Origin: Pyrinomonadaceae bacterium
GTDB taxonomy: Bacteria > Acidobacteriota > Blastocatellia > Pyrinomonadales > Pyrinomonadaceae
DNA: 5,650 nucleotides
Direction of reading: 5' to 3'
NCBI GenBank assembly: GCA_013812565.1
Contig: JACCTF010000654.1
Location: 1 to 5,650, forward strand
Below, one piece after another: positions 1-5,650 of the stretch. Position 1 is the stretch's first letter; every line of letters begins with the position of its first letter. The notes beneath the pieces are model-generated. The model saw nothing but the letters and a program-made list of their open reading frames with translations. It made no database searches and was not told the origin of the DNA. Both the position numbers and the translations under genes were made by a program.

Positions 1-769
1 GCGCGTAACCGACGCGCCAGCCGGTCATCGCGTAAGTCTTGGAGAACGATCCGGCGATGCACAGCCGCGCACGCAGTTCCGGTGCGAAACTGGCGGCGCT
101 GAAAACTTCCGCGGGCGGATAGACAAACTGAAGATAACATTCGTCGGAGATTGCATAGATGCCGCGCTCGGCGACCGTCTCCATGATGCGCTCAAACTCG
201 CGGCGCGGGATGACACGGCCCGAAGGATTCGAGGGTGAGTTGAGAACGAGCAACTTCGTGCGCGGCGTAACGGCTTGCTCCACCTGTTCGGCGGTCAGCA
301 AAAAGTCTGTCTCCTCGGTTTCAATATAGGTCGGAGTCGCCCCGGCGAAGGCGACGATTTCGGGGAAGGTGACCCAGTAGGGTTTAGGAAGCAAGACTTC
401 ATCGCCCGGTCCAACAAGCGTGACAATCGCATTGAAGATGGCTTGCTTGCCCCCGGCCGTCGCCATCACTTCAGATTTTTTGTACTCACCACTAAACTCA
501 CGTTGGTAATAGTCGATGATGGCTTGCTGAAGAGCGCTTGTTCCGCCGACCGGCGTGTACTTGGTTTTTCCAACACGCATCGCTTCAGCCGCCGCACGCT
601 TAATGTGATCCGGCGTATCGAAGTCTGGTTCGCCCGCGCCGAAGTCAACAACATCAAACCCGGCTTGGCGCATCGCTTCGGCAGCCTGCATTGCAGCCAT
701 CGTCGAAGAAGCCTGCATCTTGGCAACATTGTTCGAGACCGGAAAAGTTTGGGTGGCTAGTTTGGTCAT
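1..769 (-). CDS. PLP-dependent class I aminotransferase, aspartate aminotransferase type (3' end beyond window)
   Basis: Fold-type I pyridoxal-phosphate aminotransferase, probably cytosolic, exchanging an amino group between an amino acid (most likely aspartate) and a 2-oxo acid. The reading frame is open from ATG 767-769 to the window edge: 256 residues of a family usually near 390-400, so roughly the last third is missing. Visible signatures are GAGEPDF at 44-50, KYTPVGG at 70-76, AGGKQAIFN at 105-113, the cofactor-stacking region YW at 131-132, NSPSNPSG at 177-184 (Asn181 conserved), SDECY at 208-212 (Asp209 for the pyridine nitrogen, Tyr212), and SFSKTYAMTGWRVGY at 241-255. Lys244 is the expected Schiff-base lysine and Arg252 the phosphate-binding arginine. 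SDECY replaces the commoner SDEIY. The motifs resemble the Bacillus/Thermus (I-gamma) group rather than E. coli AspC. No Shine-Dalgarno is visible; the start lies in an A/T-rich stretch, and no other ATG or GTG occurs in frame before the upstream stop. Exact substrate is not determinable here; other I-gamma transaminases are possible. Confidence 0.93.
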   Translation of the reverse strand, partial: MTKLATQTFPVSNNVAKMQASSTMAAMQAAEAMRQAGFDVVDFGAGEPDFDTPDHIKRAAAEAMRVGKTKYTPVGGTSALQQAIIDYYQREFSGEYKKSEVMATAGGKQAIFNAIVTLVGPGDEVLLPKPYWVTFPEIVAFAGATPTYIETEETDFLLTAEQVEQAVTPRTKLLVLNSPSNPSGRVIPRREFERIMETVAERGIYAISDECYLQFVYPPAEVFSAASFAPELRARLCIAGSFSKTYAMTGWRVGYA

Positions 770-780
770 ATATTTATTAA

Positions 781-858
781 ACGCGGAACGATGAACGCGG
801 AACGATGAATAAGAAGTCAGATGTCTTACTTCATCGTTCCGCGTTCATCGTTCATCCT
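781..858. repeat. Heptad-phased palindromic repeat between coaD and the aminotransferase gene
   Basis: The left half is four 7-bp units, acgcgga (781-787), acgatga (788-794), acgcgga (795-801) and acgatga (802-808), that is, a perfect 14-bp tandem duplication. The right half is the inverse: tcatcgt (831-837), tccgcgt (838-844), tcatcgt (845-851) and tcatcct (852-858). Positions 786-809 pair perfectly with 830-853 (24 bp). Beyond a one-base bulge at 829, positions 810-814 pair with 824-828, leaving a 9-nt loop. Transcribed from either strand this would fold into a very stable hairpin. It fills nearly the whole intergenic gap and reaches into the coaD stop codon (852-854). It lacks a following T-run on the minus strand, so it is not a classical intrinsic terminator, although it could slow transcription or protect the coaD mRNA 3' end. 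The layout recalls the heptanucleotide STRR repeats of cyanobacteria; that comparison is by architecture only. Confidence 0.9.
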
Positions 859-1367
859 TTCTCTCTTCTGAGTTTCTGTTTCATGCGAACTTCAATCGAG
901 GCAGGCACCAGACCATCGATAGTGCCGCCGAGTTGGTAAACTTCTTTGACCAGGCGCGAACTAACGTATGAGTAAGCTTCGGCGGGCATCATAAAAACTG
1001 TTTCAATGCGCGGTTCCTGCCGACGGTTCATGAGCGCCATTTGCAACTCGTATTCATAATCGGAAATCGCCCTGATGCCGCGAAGGATCGCGTGGGCATC
1101 ACGCGCGACGGCATAGTGCATCAAGAGACCTTGGAAATTATCGACCAGCAGACGACACGAACCAATGTTGATTTGCGCTATTGCTTCAGTGATCATCTCG
1201 CGCCGTTCCTCAATCGAGAAGAGCGGCGTCTTCTCAAGATTGGTAGAGATGGCAACGATCATTTCATCGAACAGCTTGCAGCCGCGTTGAATAATGTCCA
1301 GATGACCGTTGGTCACAGGATCGAATGAACCCGGATAGATGGCGCGTCGCAAAGTGTGAAATAACAC
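852..1367 (-). CDS. coaD: Phosphopantetheine adenylyltransferase (PPAT)
   Basis: Catalyses ATP + 4'-phosphopantetheine to dephospho-CoA + pyrophosphate, the penultimate step of CoA synthesis, in the cytoplasm (typically a hexamer). With the start used here the product is 171 residues; the family is usually about 160-170. The sequence shows the nucleotidyltransferase signature YPGSFDPVTNGH (residues 11-22, T-x-G-H form), then the RGIRAISDYEYELQMALMNR block (about 116-135), and the C-terminal SSRLVKEV motif (about 154-161), the ATP-binding ISSSxVKE-type motif of CoaD. Start choice: GTG 1365-1367 lies 9 nt after AAGGA (1377-1381). GTG 1371-1373 has only 3 nt spacing, and TTG 1350-1352 would give the typical family N-terminus MRRAIYPGS but has no visible ribosome site. 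The stop codon lies inside the downstream palindromic repeat. The gene is divergent from metH, and the aminotransferase gene follows on the same strand after 82 bp. Identity is secure; only the start is uncertain. Confidence 0.96.
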   Translation of the reverse strand: MLFHTLRRAIYPGSFDPVTNGHLDIIQRGCKLFDEMIVAISTNLEKTPLFSIEERREMITEAIAQINIGSCRLLVDNFQGLLMHYAVARDAHAILRGIRAISDYEYELQMALMNRRQEPRIETVFMMPAEAYSYVSSRLVKEVYQLGGTIDGLVPASIEVRMKQKLRREKG

Positions 1368-1376
1368 AATCACTGA

Positions 1377-1381
1377 TCCTT
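1377..1381 (-). promoter_or_regulatory. Ribosome binding site deciding the coaD start
   Basis: On the minus strand the bases read AAGGA. This is 9 nt before GTG 1365-1367 and 3 nt before GTG 1371-1373. The former spacing is standard, so I place the coaD start there. A weak promoter may lie further upstream (TTGTTT at 1425-1430 and GTTAAT at 1404-1409, minus strand, 15-bp spacer), but the match is too poor to annotate separately. Confidence 0.5.
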
Positions 1382-1438
1382 GAGTTCACAAAGCGCCAGC
1401 GAAATTAACACAGCCGTGCGCGACAAACAATCCGTGGG

Positions 1439-1538
1439 TTTTAGATTTGCGATTGCCGATTTGCGATTGAAGAAACATTATGACCACCGTGCTTTATGTT
1501 TCTAAATCGCAAATTGCAAATCTAAAATCGCAAATTCC
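1439..1538. repeat. Second heptad-phased inverted repeat, upstream of coaD
   Basis: The left half is phased every 7 bp: ttagatt (1441-1447), tgcgatt (1448-1454), gccgatt (1455-1461), tgcgatt (1462-1468). The 12-mer gatttgcgattg occurs at 1444-1455 and again at 1458-1469. The right half is phased the same way in the opposite sense: aaatcgc (1504-1510), aaattgc (1511-1517), aaatcta (1518-1524), aaatcgc (1525-1531), aaattcc (1532-1538). Inverted pairing: 1439-1450 with 1516-1527 (12 bp), 1459-1468 with 1505-1514 (10 bp) and 1471-1478 with 1496-1503 (8 bp), closing on a 17-nt loop. It has no coding content and sits in the region between divergent coaD and metH, about 10 bp before the metH -35 box. 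The unit sequence is unrelated to the element at 781-858, but the construction is the same. Confidence 0.85.
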
Positions 1539-1547
1539 TTGGCTTTC

Positions 1548-1576
1548 TTGACATACTTGAGGGCTGATGGTTCAAT
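1548..1576 (+). promoter_or_regulatory. Sigma70-type promoter for metH
   Basis: A perfect -35 box TTGACA (1548-1553) is followed by a 17-bp spacer and TTCAAT (1571-1576), which matches four of the six consensus -10 bases. Transcription would start near 1583 and run into metH with a leader of about 190 nt. No better promoter-like pair is visible closer to the gene. This is prediction from consensus alone; sigma preference in this organism is unknown. Confidence 0.55.
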
Positions 1577-1581
1577 ACGGC

Positions 1582-1661
1582 GCTGTACAACCGTGGTGAT
1601 TTACAGCAACTTGCGGCCACGCAAAATAAACAGCTAAACAGCTCGGCGCGTCTTTACAGCA
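1582..1661 (+). repeat. Cluster of ACAGC motifs in the metH leader
   Basis: The 5-mer ACAGC occurs four times in one orientation: 1603-1607, 1630-1634, 1638-1642 and 1656-1660. The middle pair lies in a tandem taaacagc duplication (1627-1634, 1635-1642), and the outer pair in an identical 9-mer tttacagca (1600-1608, 1653-1661). The complement GCTGTA occurs once at 1582-1587, at the predicted transcript start, and can pair with TACAGC at 1602-1607 or 1655-1660. A small hairpin ttgcg/cgcaa (1611-1615, 1620-1624, loop gcca) lies between. Function unknown; the motif is short enough that part of this could be chance. Confidence 0.4.
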
Positions 1662-1772
1662 GACCGAACCGAAAAAGGTTTCCTCGAAAAGGCCCTGCGT
1701 TGTTTTAGCGCAGGGCCTTAATTATGTAGAGCCTGGTGAGGAGCTTCGAGTCGGGAAAGGATCAATCACAAG
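1583..1772 (+). promoter_or_regulatory. Structured 5' leader of metH, candidate cis-regulatory RNA
   Basis: From the predicted transcript start to the metH ATG there are about 190 nt without a credible gene. Apart from the hairpin at 1689-1719, a long-range helix is possible: 1679-1682 (tttc) with 1755-1758 (gaaa), and 1683-1688 (ctcgaa) with 1745-1750 (ttcgag), separated by a 4-nt bulge. It would enclose the hairpin and cover part of the Shine-Dalgarno AAAGGA (1756-1761, 11 nt before the ATG). A competing short stem aacc/ggtt (1667-1670, 1677-1680) overlaps the 5' strand. I see no cobalamin B12 box, SAM-I core or SAH motif. It could be a regulator of methionine synthesis or simply a long leader. 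Confidence 0.35.
1689..1723. terminator. Strong GC-rich hairpin, terminator-like, in the metH leader
   Basis: A perfect 11-bp stem, aaggccctgcg (1689-1699) with cgcagggcctt (1709-1719), has a 9-nt loop. On the plus strand it is followed by aatt rather than a T-run, so termination would be weak. On the minus strand it is followed by TTTTCG, somewhat better. It could be an attenuator for metH, the end of a short leader RNA started near 1583, or a terminator for antisense transcription coming out of metH. The structure itself is certain; the role is not. Confidence 0.5.
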
Positions 1773-4700
1773 ATGAGCAATTTTCTTGATGCACTGCGCG
1801 AGCGCATCGTCGTCTTTGACGGCGCAATGGGAACAAATCTGCAAACGCAGGACTTAACAGTAGATGATTACGGCGGGCCGCAGTTCGAAGGCTGTCCAGA
1901 GTATCTGCTCGTAAGCCGCCCGTCGGCTATCGAACAAGTTCACACACAGTTCTTCGATGTCGGTTGCGACGTCGTGGAGACCAATTCCTTCGGCGGCTTG
2001 TCAATTGTGCTCGGCGAATACGGCATCGCGCACATGGCTTATGAACTGAATTTCAAAGCCGCACAGTTAGCAAAGCGCATCGCCTCCGACTACTCGACTA
2101 AGAACAAACCACGCTGGGTCGCAGGCTCGATGGGGCCGGGAACGAAACTGCCGACGCTCGGACACATCACCTTTGGCGAACTCAAAGCTGCGTACACGGA
2201 TCAGGTGCGCGGCCTCGTGGACGGCGGCGCGGACATGCTGATTGTCGAAACCTGTCAGGATTTGTTGCAGACAAAAGCGGCGCTCGCCGCGATTTTCCAA
2301 CACTTCGAAGAAACGAAACGGCGCATCCCCGTCATCGCGCAAGTGACCATTGAAGTCTTCGGCACGATGCTCAATGGAACCGAGATCAGCGCCGCACTGA
2401 CTGCGCTCGAACCTTTTCCGATTGACATCATCGGGATGAACTGCGGCACCGGCCCCAAGCACATGAGCGAAAGCATTCGCTACCTCTGCGAGAATGCGCC
2501 GCTTCCCGTCTCGGTGCTCCCAAACGCGGGCCTGCCGCAAGTTAAAGACGGCGCACAACACTATGATGAAACACCCCAATCTTTCACGGATCAGATCATC
2601 CACTTCGCACGCGATTTCGGCGTCAACGTCGTCGGCGGTTGTTGCGGCACAACGCCCGCGCACTTGAAGTTAGTCGTCGAAGCGATGCAGCAGGTAACGC
2701 CGAAGCAGCGCGACGTCCGACTGGTTCCGGCGGCATCCTCGATCTACTCACAACAACCTTATGTACAGCAGAACTCTTTCTTAATCGTCGGCGAGCGCGT
2801 TAACGCTTCGGGGTCGAAGAAGATGCGCGATCTGTTGGGCGCTGAGGATTGGGACGGACTGATTTCACTCGCCCGCGAACAGGAGCGCGAGGGCGCGCAC
2901 ATACTCGATGTCAACGTGGACTACGTCGGTCGCGACGGCGTACGCGATATGCACGAACTCGCTTCGCGGCTCGTTACTAACATCCGTATTCCGCTGATGC
3001 TCGATTCAACCGAGTGGGAGAAGATGGAAGCCGGACTGCAACACGCGGGCGGCAAATGCATCTTGAACTCGACGAACTATGAAGATGGCGACCCGCGCTT
3101 CAAGAAAGTGTTTGAACTGGCGAAGACTTACGGCGCGGCCGTTGTCGTCGGAACGATTGACGAAGAAGGGATGGCGCGCACCGCCGAAGGAAAGCTTCAG
3201 ATAGCTCGCCGCGCCCATGAGCAGGCGACCGGCGAACTCGGCTTTCCGGCGCACGACATCTTTTTCGATCCGCTCGCTTTGCCGATCTCGACCGGCATCG
3301 AAGAAGACCGCCGCAACGCGCTTGCAACCATCGAAGGAATTCGCCAAATCAAACGCGAACTCCCCGAATGCTTCACCATCCTGGGCGTCTCGAACGTCTC
3401 GTTCGGTTTGAACCCGGCGTCGCGCGTCGTGCTAAACTCGGTGTTTCTGCATGAAGCGGTTGAAGCAGGACTTGATGCGGCCATCGTCAATGCCAGCAAA
3501 ATTCTGCCCTTAAACCGCATCGGCGAGCGTGAGCGCGAAGTCGCACGACAGTTGATCTACGACGAGCGAAAGTTTGAAGGTGACATCTGCACCTACGATC
3601 CGCTCGGCGAGTTTACAAAGCTCTTTGAAGGCGTCACAACCAAGAAGGCGCAAGTGGATGAAAGTAATTTGTCGGTGGAAGAACTCCTCAAGAAGCACAT
3701 CATCGACGGCGAAAAGATCAAGCTCGAAGAACGCCTTAATCTGGCGCTGAAAAAGTATCCTGCGCTCGACATCATCAATGACATTCTGCTTGACGGCATG
3801 AAGACGGTCGGCGATCTCTTCGGCAGCGGACAGATGCAATTGCCCTTTGTGCTTCAGTCAGCCGAAGTGATGAAAACAGCGGTGCGTTTTCTCGAACCTT
3901 TTATGGAGAAGAAGGATACTGCGACCGCGAAGGGCACAATGGTGCTTGCCACCGTCAAAGGCGATGTCCACGACATCGGCAAGAATTTGGTTGACATCAT
4001 CTTGACGAACAACGGCTACCGCGTGATCAACCTCGGCATCAAGCAGCCGGTCGATAACATCATCAACGCCTACGAGGAGCACAAGGCCGACGCCATCGGC
4101 ATGAGCGGGCTGCTCGTAAAATCGACTTTGATTATGAGGGAGAACCTCGAAATCCTGAACGAGCGCGGCATCACCGTGCCCGTCGTGCTTGGTGGCGCCG
4201 CATTGACGCGCCGCTATGTGGACGACGACCTAAGCGCCGTCTACCGAGGTCAACTCACTTACGCGAAGGATGCGTTTGATGGCTTGTACGCGATGGATGC
4301 GTTGACCGGCAGCGGCAATGGCAACAATCCTGAAGAAAAACCTACTGATTCAGCAACAACAGCGGAGAAGGACAGCATCGAGAACGATGCAGAGGAATTG
4401 GTCGGTGAGGATGCCAAGCTCGGAATCAGCAACTTGAAGAAGCCGCGCGGCGTGACAGCCATCAAAGGCGACACAACGCACACCCTTCGTTCCGACGTTC
4501 GCAGAGACGCGTCCGTTCCACGCGCGCCCTTTTATGGAGCGCGCGTCGTTGAAGACATCCCGCTCGATGACGTGTTCGCATTGGTCAACGAAACAGCTTT
4601 GTTCAAAGGACAGTGGCAGTTCAAGCAGGGACGACGCCCGGCGGAGGAATACCGCGCGCTCGTTAAAGACACGGTGCGTCCCATCTATGACGAACTAAAG

Positions 4701-5309
4701 GAACGCGCGAAACGCGAAGGGCTGATCACGCCACGCGTTGTGTATGGCTACTTCCCTTGTCAGTCTTCAGGCAACGACCTCGTTATCTATGAAGATGATG
4801 AGCGCACCGAGCGCATGCGGTTTACTTTCCCGCGTCAACCCGAACTCAAACGTTTGTGCATCGCCGATTACTTCGCTTCGCAAGAATCAGGGCGGATGGA
4901 TGTCATCGCGTTTCATCTGGTGACGGTTGGGCGGCGGGCCAGCACTTACGCGCAAGAGTTGTTTCAAAAAGACAACTACACCGAGTACCTTTACTTTCAC
5001 GGTTTGAGTGTGGAGAGCGCGGAAGCCCTCGCTGAGCTTTGGCACAAGCGCATCCGCGAAGAACTCGGCATCGCCGGGCGGGACGCGAAAGAAATTCAGA
5101 AACTTTTTCATCAGGGCTATCAAGGATCACGCTTTAGCTTTGGCTATCCGGCGTGTCCGAACCTTGAAGATCAAACCAAGCTGTTTGAGTTGATTGATCC
5201 ATCGCGTATTGACGTAGAGTTGAGCGAAGAATTTCAGCTCGAACCCGAGCAATCTACTTCGGCGATCATCGTGCATCATGAAGAAGCGAAGTATTTTTCG
5301 ATTGAATGA
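1773..5309 (+). CDS. metH: Cobalamin-dependent methionine synthase
   Basis: Transfers a methyl group from 5-methyltetrahydrofolate through methylcobalamin to homocysteine, giving methionine and tetrahydrofolate; cytosolic. The product is 1178 residues, complete and a little shorter than E. coli MetH (1227). Domains in order: homocysteine-binding barrel (about 1-310), with the zinc ligands Cys224 (in MNCGTGP) and Cys290-Cys291 (in GGCCGT); pterin-binding barrel (about 335-610), with GERVNASGSKK at 340-350, DVNVDY at 379-384 and LNSTN at 431-435; cobalamin cap helices (about 630-712); cobalamin-binding Rossmann domain (about 720-842), with DVHDIGKN at 731-738, His733 being the expected lower cobalt ligand, SGLLVKS at 778-784 and GGAALTR at 807-813; then a low-complexity acidic linker (about 846-882); and the S-adenosylmethionine-binding activation domain (about 915-1178), with RFSFGYPACPN at 1120-1130. 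Start: ATG 1773, with AAAGGA 11 nt upstream. Reactivation needs a flavodoxin-type reductant encoded elsewhere. The N-terminus reaches the homocysteine domain directly, and no frameshift is seen. Confidence 0.98.
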   Translation: MSNFLDALRERIVVFDGAMGTNLQTQDLTVDDYGGPQFEGCPEYLLVSRPSAIEQVHTQFFDVGCDVVETNSFGGLSIVLGEYGIAHMAYELNFKAAQLAKRIASDYSTKNKPRWVAGSMGPGTKLPTLGHITFGELKAAYTDQVRGLVDGGADMLIVETCQDLLQTKAALAAIFQHFEETKRRIPVIAQVTIEVFGTMLNGTEISAALTALEPFPIDIIGMNCGTGPKHMSESIRYLCENAPLPVSVLPNAGLPQVKDGAQHYDETPQSFTDQIIHFARDFGVNVVGGCCGTTPAHLKLVVEAMQQVTPKQRDVRLVPAASSIYSQQPYVQQNSFLIVGERVNASGSKKMRDLLGAEDWDGLISLAREQEREGAHILDVNVDYVGRDGVRDMHELASRLVTNIRIPLMLDSTEWEKMEAGLQHAGGKCILNSTNYEDGDPRFKKVFELAKTYGAAVVVGTIDEEGMARTAEGKLQIARRAHEQATGELGFPAHDIFFDPLALPISTGIEEDRRNALATIEGIRQIKRELPECFTILGVSNVSFGLNPASRVVLNSVFLHEAVEAGLDAAIVNASKILPLNRIGEREREVARQLIYDERKFEGDICTYDPLGEFTKLFEGVTTKKAQVDESNLSVEELLKKHIIDGEKIKLEERLNLALKKYPALDIINDILLDGMKTVGDLFGSGQMQLPFVLQSAEVMKTAVRFLEPFMEKKDTATAKGTMVLATVKGDVHDIGKNLVDIILTNNGYRVINLGIKQPVDNIINAYEEHKADAIGMSGLLVKSTLIMRENLEILNERGITVPVVLGGAALTRRYVDDDLSAVYRGQLTYAKDAFDGLYAMDALTGSGNGNNPEEKPTDSATTAEKDSIENDAEELVGEDAKLGISNLKKPRGVTAIKGDTTHTLRSDVRRDASVPRAPFYGARVVEDIPLDDVFALVNETALFKGQWQFKQGRRPAEEYRALVKDTVRPIYDELKERAKREGLITPRVVYGYFPCQSSGNDLVIYEDDERTERMRFTFPRQPELKRLCIADYFASQESGRMDVIAFHLVTVGRRASTYAQELFQKDNYTEYLYFHGLSVESAEALAELWHKRIREELGIAGRDAKEIQKLFHQGYQGSRFSFGYPACPNLEDQTKLFELIDPSRIDVELSEEFQLEPEQSTSAIIVHHEEAKYFSIE

Positions 5310-5329
5310 AGATTAGTAGGCAGATATAC

Positions 5330-5334
5330 AGGAG
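5330..5334 (+). promoter_or_regulatory. Ribosome binding site of the small lipoprotein gene
   Basis: AGGAG lies 7 nt before ATG 5342-5344. It is the best Shine-Dalgarno in the window and the main argument, with the signal peptide, that the open frame running off the right edge is a real gene. Confidence 0.75.
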
Positions 5335-5341
5335 TGAAACC

Positions 5342-5650
5342 ATGAACCGCCTATTTGCCGGTCTATTCATTGTGCTTACCGCCTGCACCATACAAGGTCA
5401 AACGACGCAGACGACCGAACCTGAAGCTAAATGTACTCTGACCAAAGCTCCTGAACTGCGCGGCTTCCGCTTGGGTATGAGCTTCAGCGAATTAAAAGCT
5501 CGCTTCCCGGAGCTAAGGGCTTCTGCACCAGATGAGTTCGGTTACATATCACAAGCTTCCCTTGAAGTGGGCAGTTTGACCGGCGCAAGTAAGACGCTGT
5601 TGGACGGAGTATATAGCGTAAGGTTCAATTTCTTAGACGAGCGGTTAACA
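5342..5650 (+). CDS. Predicted lipoprotein of unknown function (N-terminal part)
   Basis: An open frame runs from ATG 5342 to the window edge, giving 103 residues with no stop, so the gene is incomplete. The N-terminus is a short export signal: positive Arg3, hydrophobic LFAGLFIVLTA (4-14), and a lipobox LTAC (12-15) that would make Cys15 the lipidated residue. A Thr/Gln/Glu-rich spacer follows (about 19-30). Then comes a segment with the pattern LRGFRLGMSFSELKARFP (39-56), the sort of 'x-G-hydrophobic-x-L-G-M-[ST]-x-x-E-[LV]' start seen in small exported proteins of several phyla, including BamE/SmpA-like folds; I do not assign it to a family. It begins 32 bp after metH on the same strand, with no terminator between, so it could be read through from metH, but a functional link is not implied. 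Lipidation is inferred; a plain secretory signal is possible, as the segment is short for a lipoprotein signal. Confidence 0.75.
   Translation, partial: MNRLFAGLFIVLTACTIQGQTTQTTEPEAKCTLTKAPELRGFRLGMSFSELKARFPELRASAPDEFGYISQASLEVGSLTGASKTLLDGVYSVRFNFLDERLT

Noticed and set aside
275..760. 161-codon plus-strand open frame
   Set aside because: It lies wholly antisense to the aminotransferase coding frame, whose family motifs are unmistakable. Its own translation has no recognisable pattern.
1041..1328. 95-codon plus-strand open frame
   Set aside because: Antisense shadow of coaD, whose motifs are on the minus strand in this interval.
1439..1538. CRISPR array
   Set aside because: Units are 7 bp with no unique spacers of fixed length, halves are inverted rather than direct, and no cas gene is present.
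1439..1538. MITE or insertion sequence remnant
   Set aside because: The inverted halves could suggest terminal repeats, but no target-site duplication is visible and the internal 7-bp phasing is better explained by tandem repeats.
1567..1599. 10-codon leader peptide (ATG 1567 to TGA 1597-1599)
   Set aside because: Its start codon overlaps the predicted -10 region, so it would not be on the transcript, and it has no run of Met codons or ribosome site to suggest attenuation.
1583..1772. Cobalamin, SAM-I or SAH riboswitch
   Set aside because: A GCCAC stretch near 1616-1620 superficially recalls the B12 box, but the flanking conserved elements and helices are absent. No SAM-I or SAH core is recognisable by eye.
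2067..2663. 198-codon minus-strand open frame, and other minus-strand frames between 2255 and 5130
   Set aside because: They are opposite to metH, which is complete and well conserved. Arg/Ala/Cys-rich translations without motifs are typical shadows in GC-biased codons.

Overview
The window carries ordinary bacterial core genes from an organism of moderate GC content. No phage, plasmid, CRISPR or transposase signal is visible. The intergenic heptad repeats, the form of MetH and the style of the small exported protein would fit an environmental Gram-negative bacterium, possibly Acidobacteriota (Blastocatellia-like). That placement is inference and is weakly supported.

Layout. Positions 1-769 (minus strand) hold the first 256 codons of a PLP-dependent class I aminotransferase of the aspartate aminotransferase type; its 3' end lies outside the window. 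Positions 852-1367 (minus) hold coaD, phosphopantetheine adenylyltransferase, which makes dephospho-CoA. The 82-bp gap between them is filled by a palindrome made of 7-bp units. Positions 1368-1772 form a roughly 400-bp divergent intergenic region. It contains a second heptad palindrome of unrelated sequence, a good sigma70-type promoter facing right, and a structured leader of about 190 nt. Positions 1773-5309 (plus) hold metH, a full-length cobalamin-dependent methionine synthase of 1178 residues with all expected domains. From 5342 to the right edge (plus) runs the start of a small predicted lipoprotein of unknown function, 32 bp after metH.

The three recognisable enzymes are housekeeping functions: amino-acid transamination, coenzyme A synthesis, and methionine and one-carbon metabolism. 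No dedicated shared pathway is apparent, and the divergent arrangement means coaD and metH are transcribed separately.

The items that deserve attention are non-coding. Two heptad-phased, inverted repeat elements bracket coaD and share an architecture but not a sequence, and one of them supplies the coaD stop codon. The metH leader has a strong hairpin and a possible long-range helix reaching the Shine-Dalgarno sequence, without matching any riboswitch class I can recognise by eye. I found no convincing new multi-gene system.
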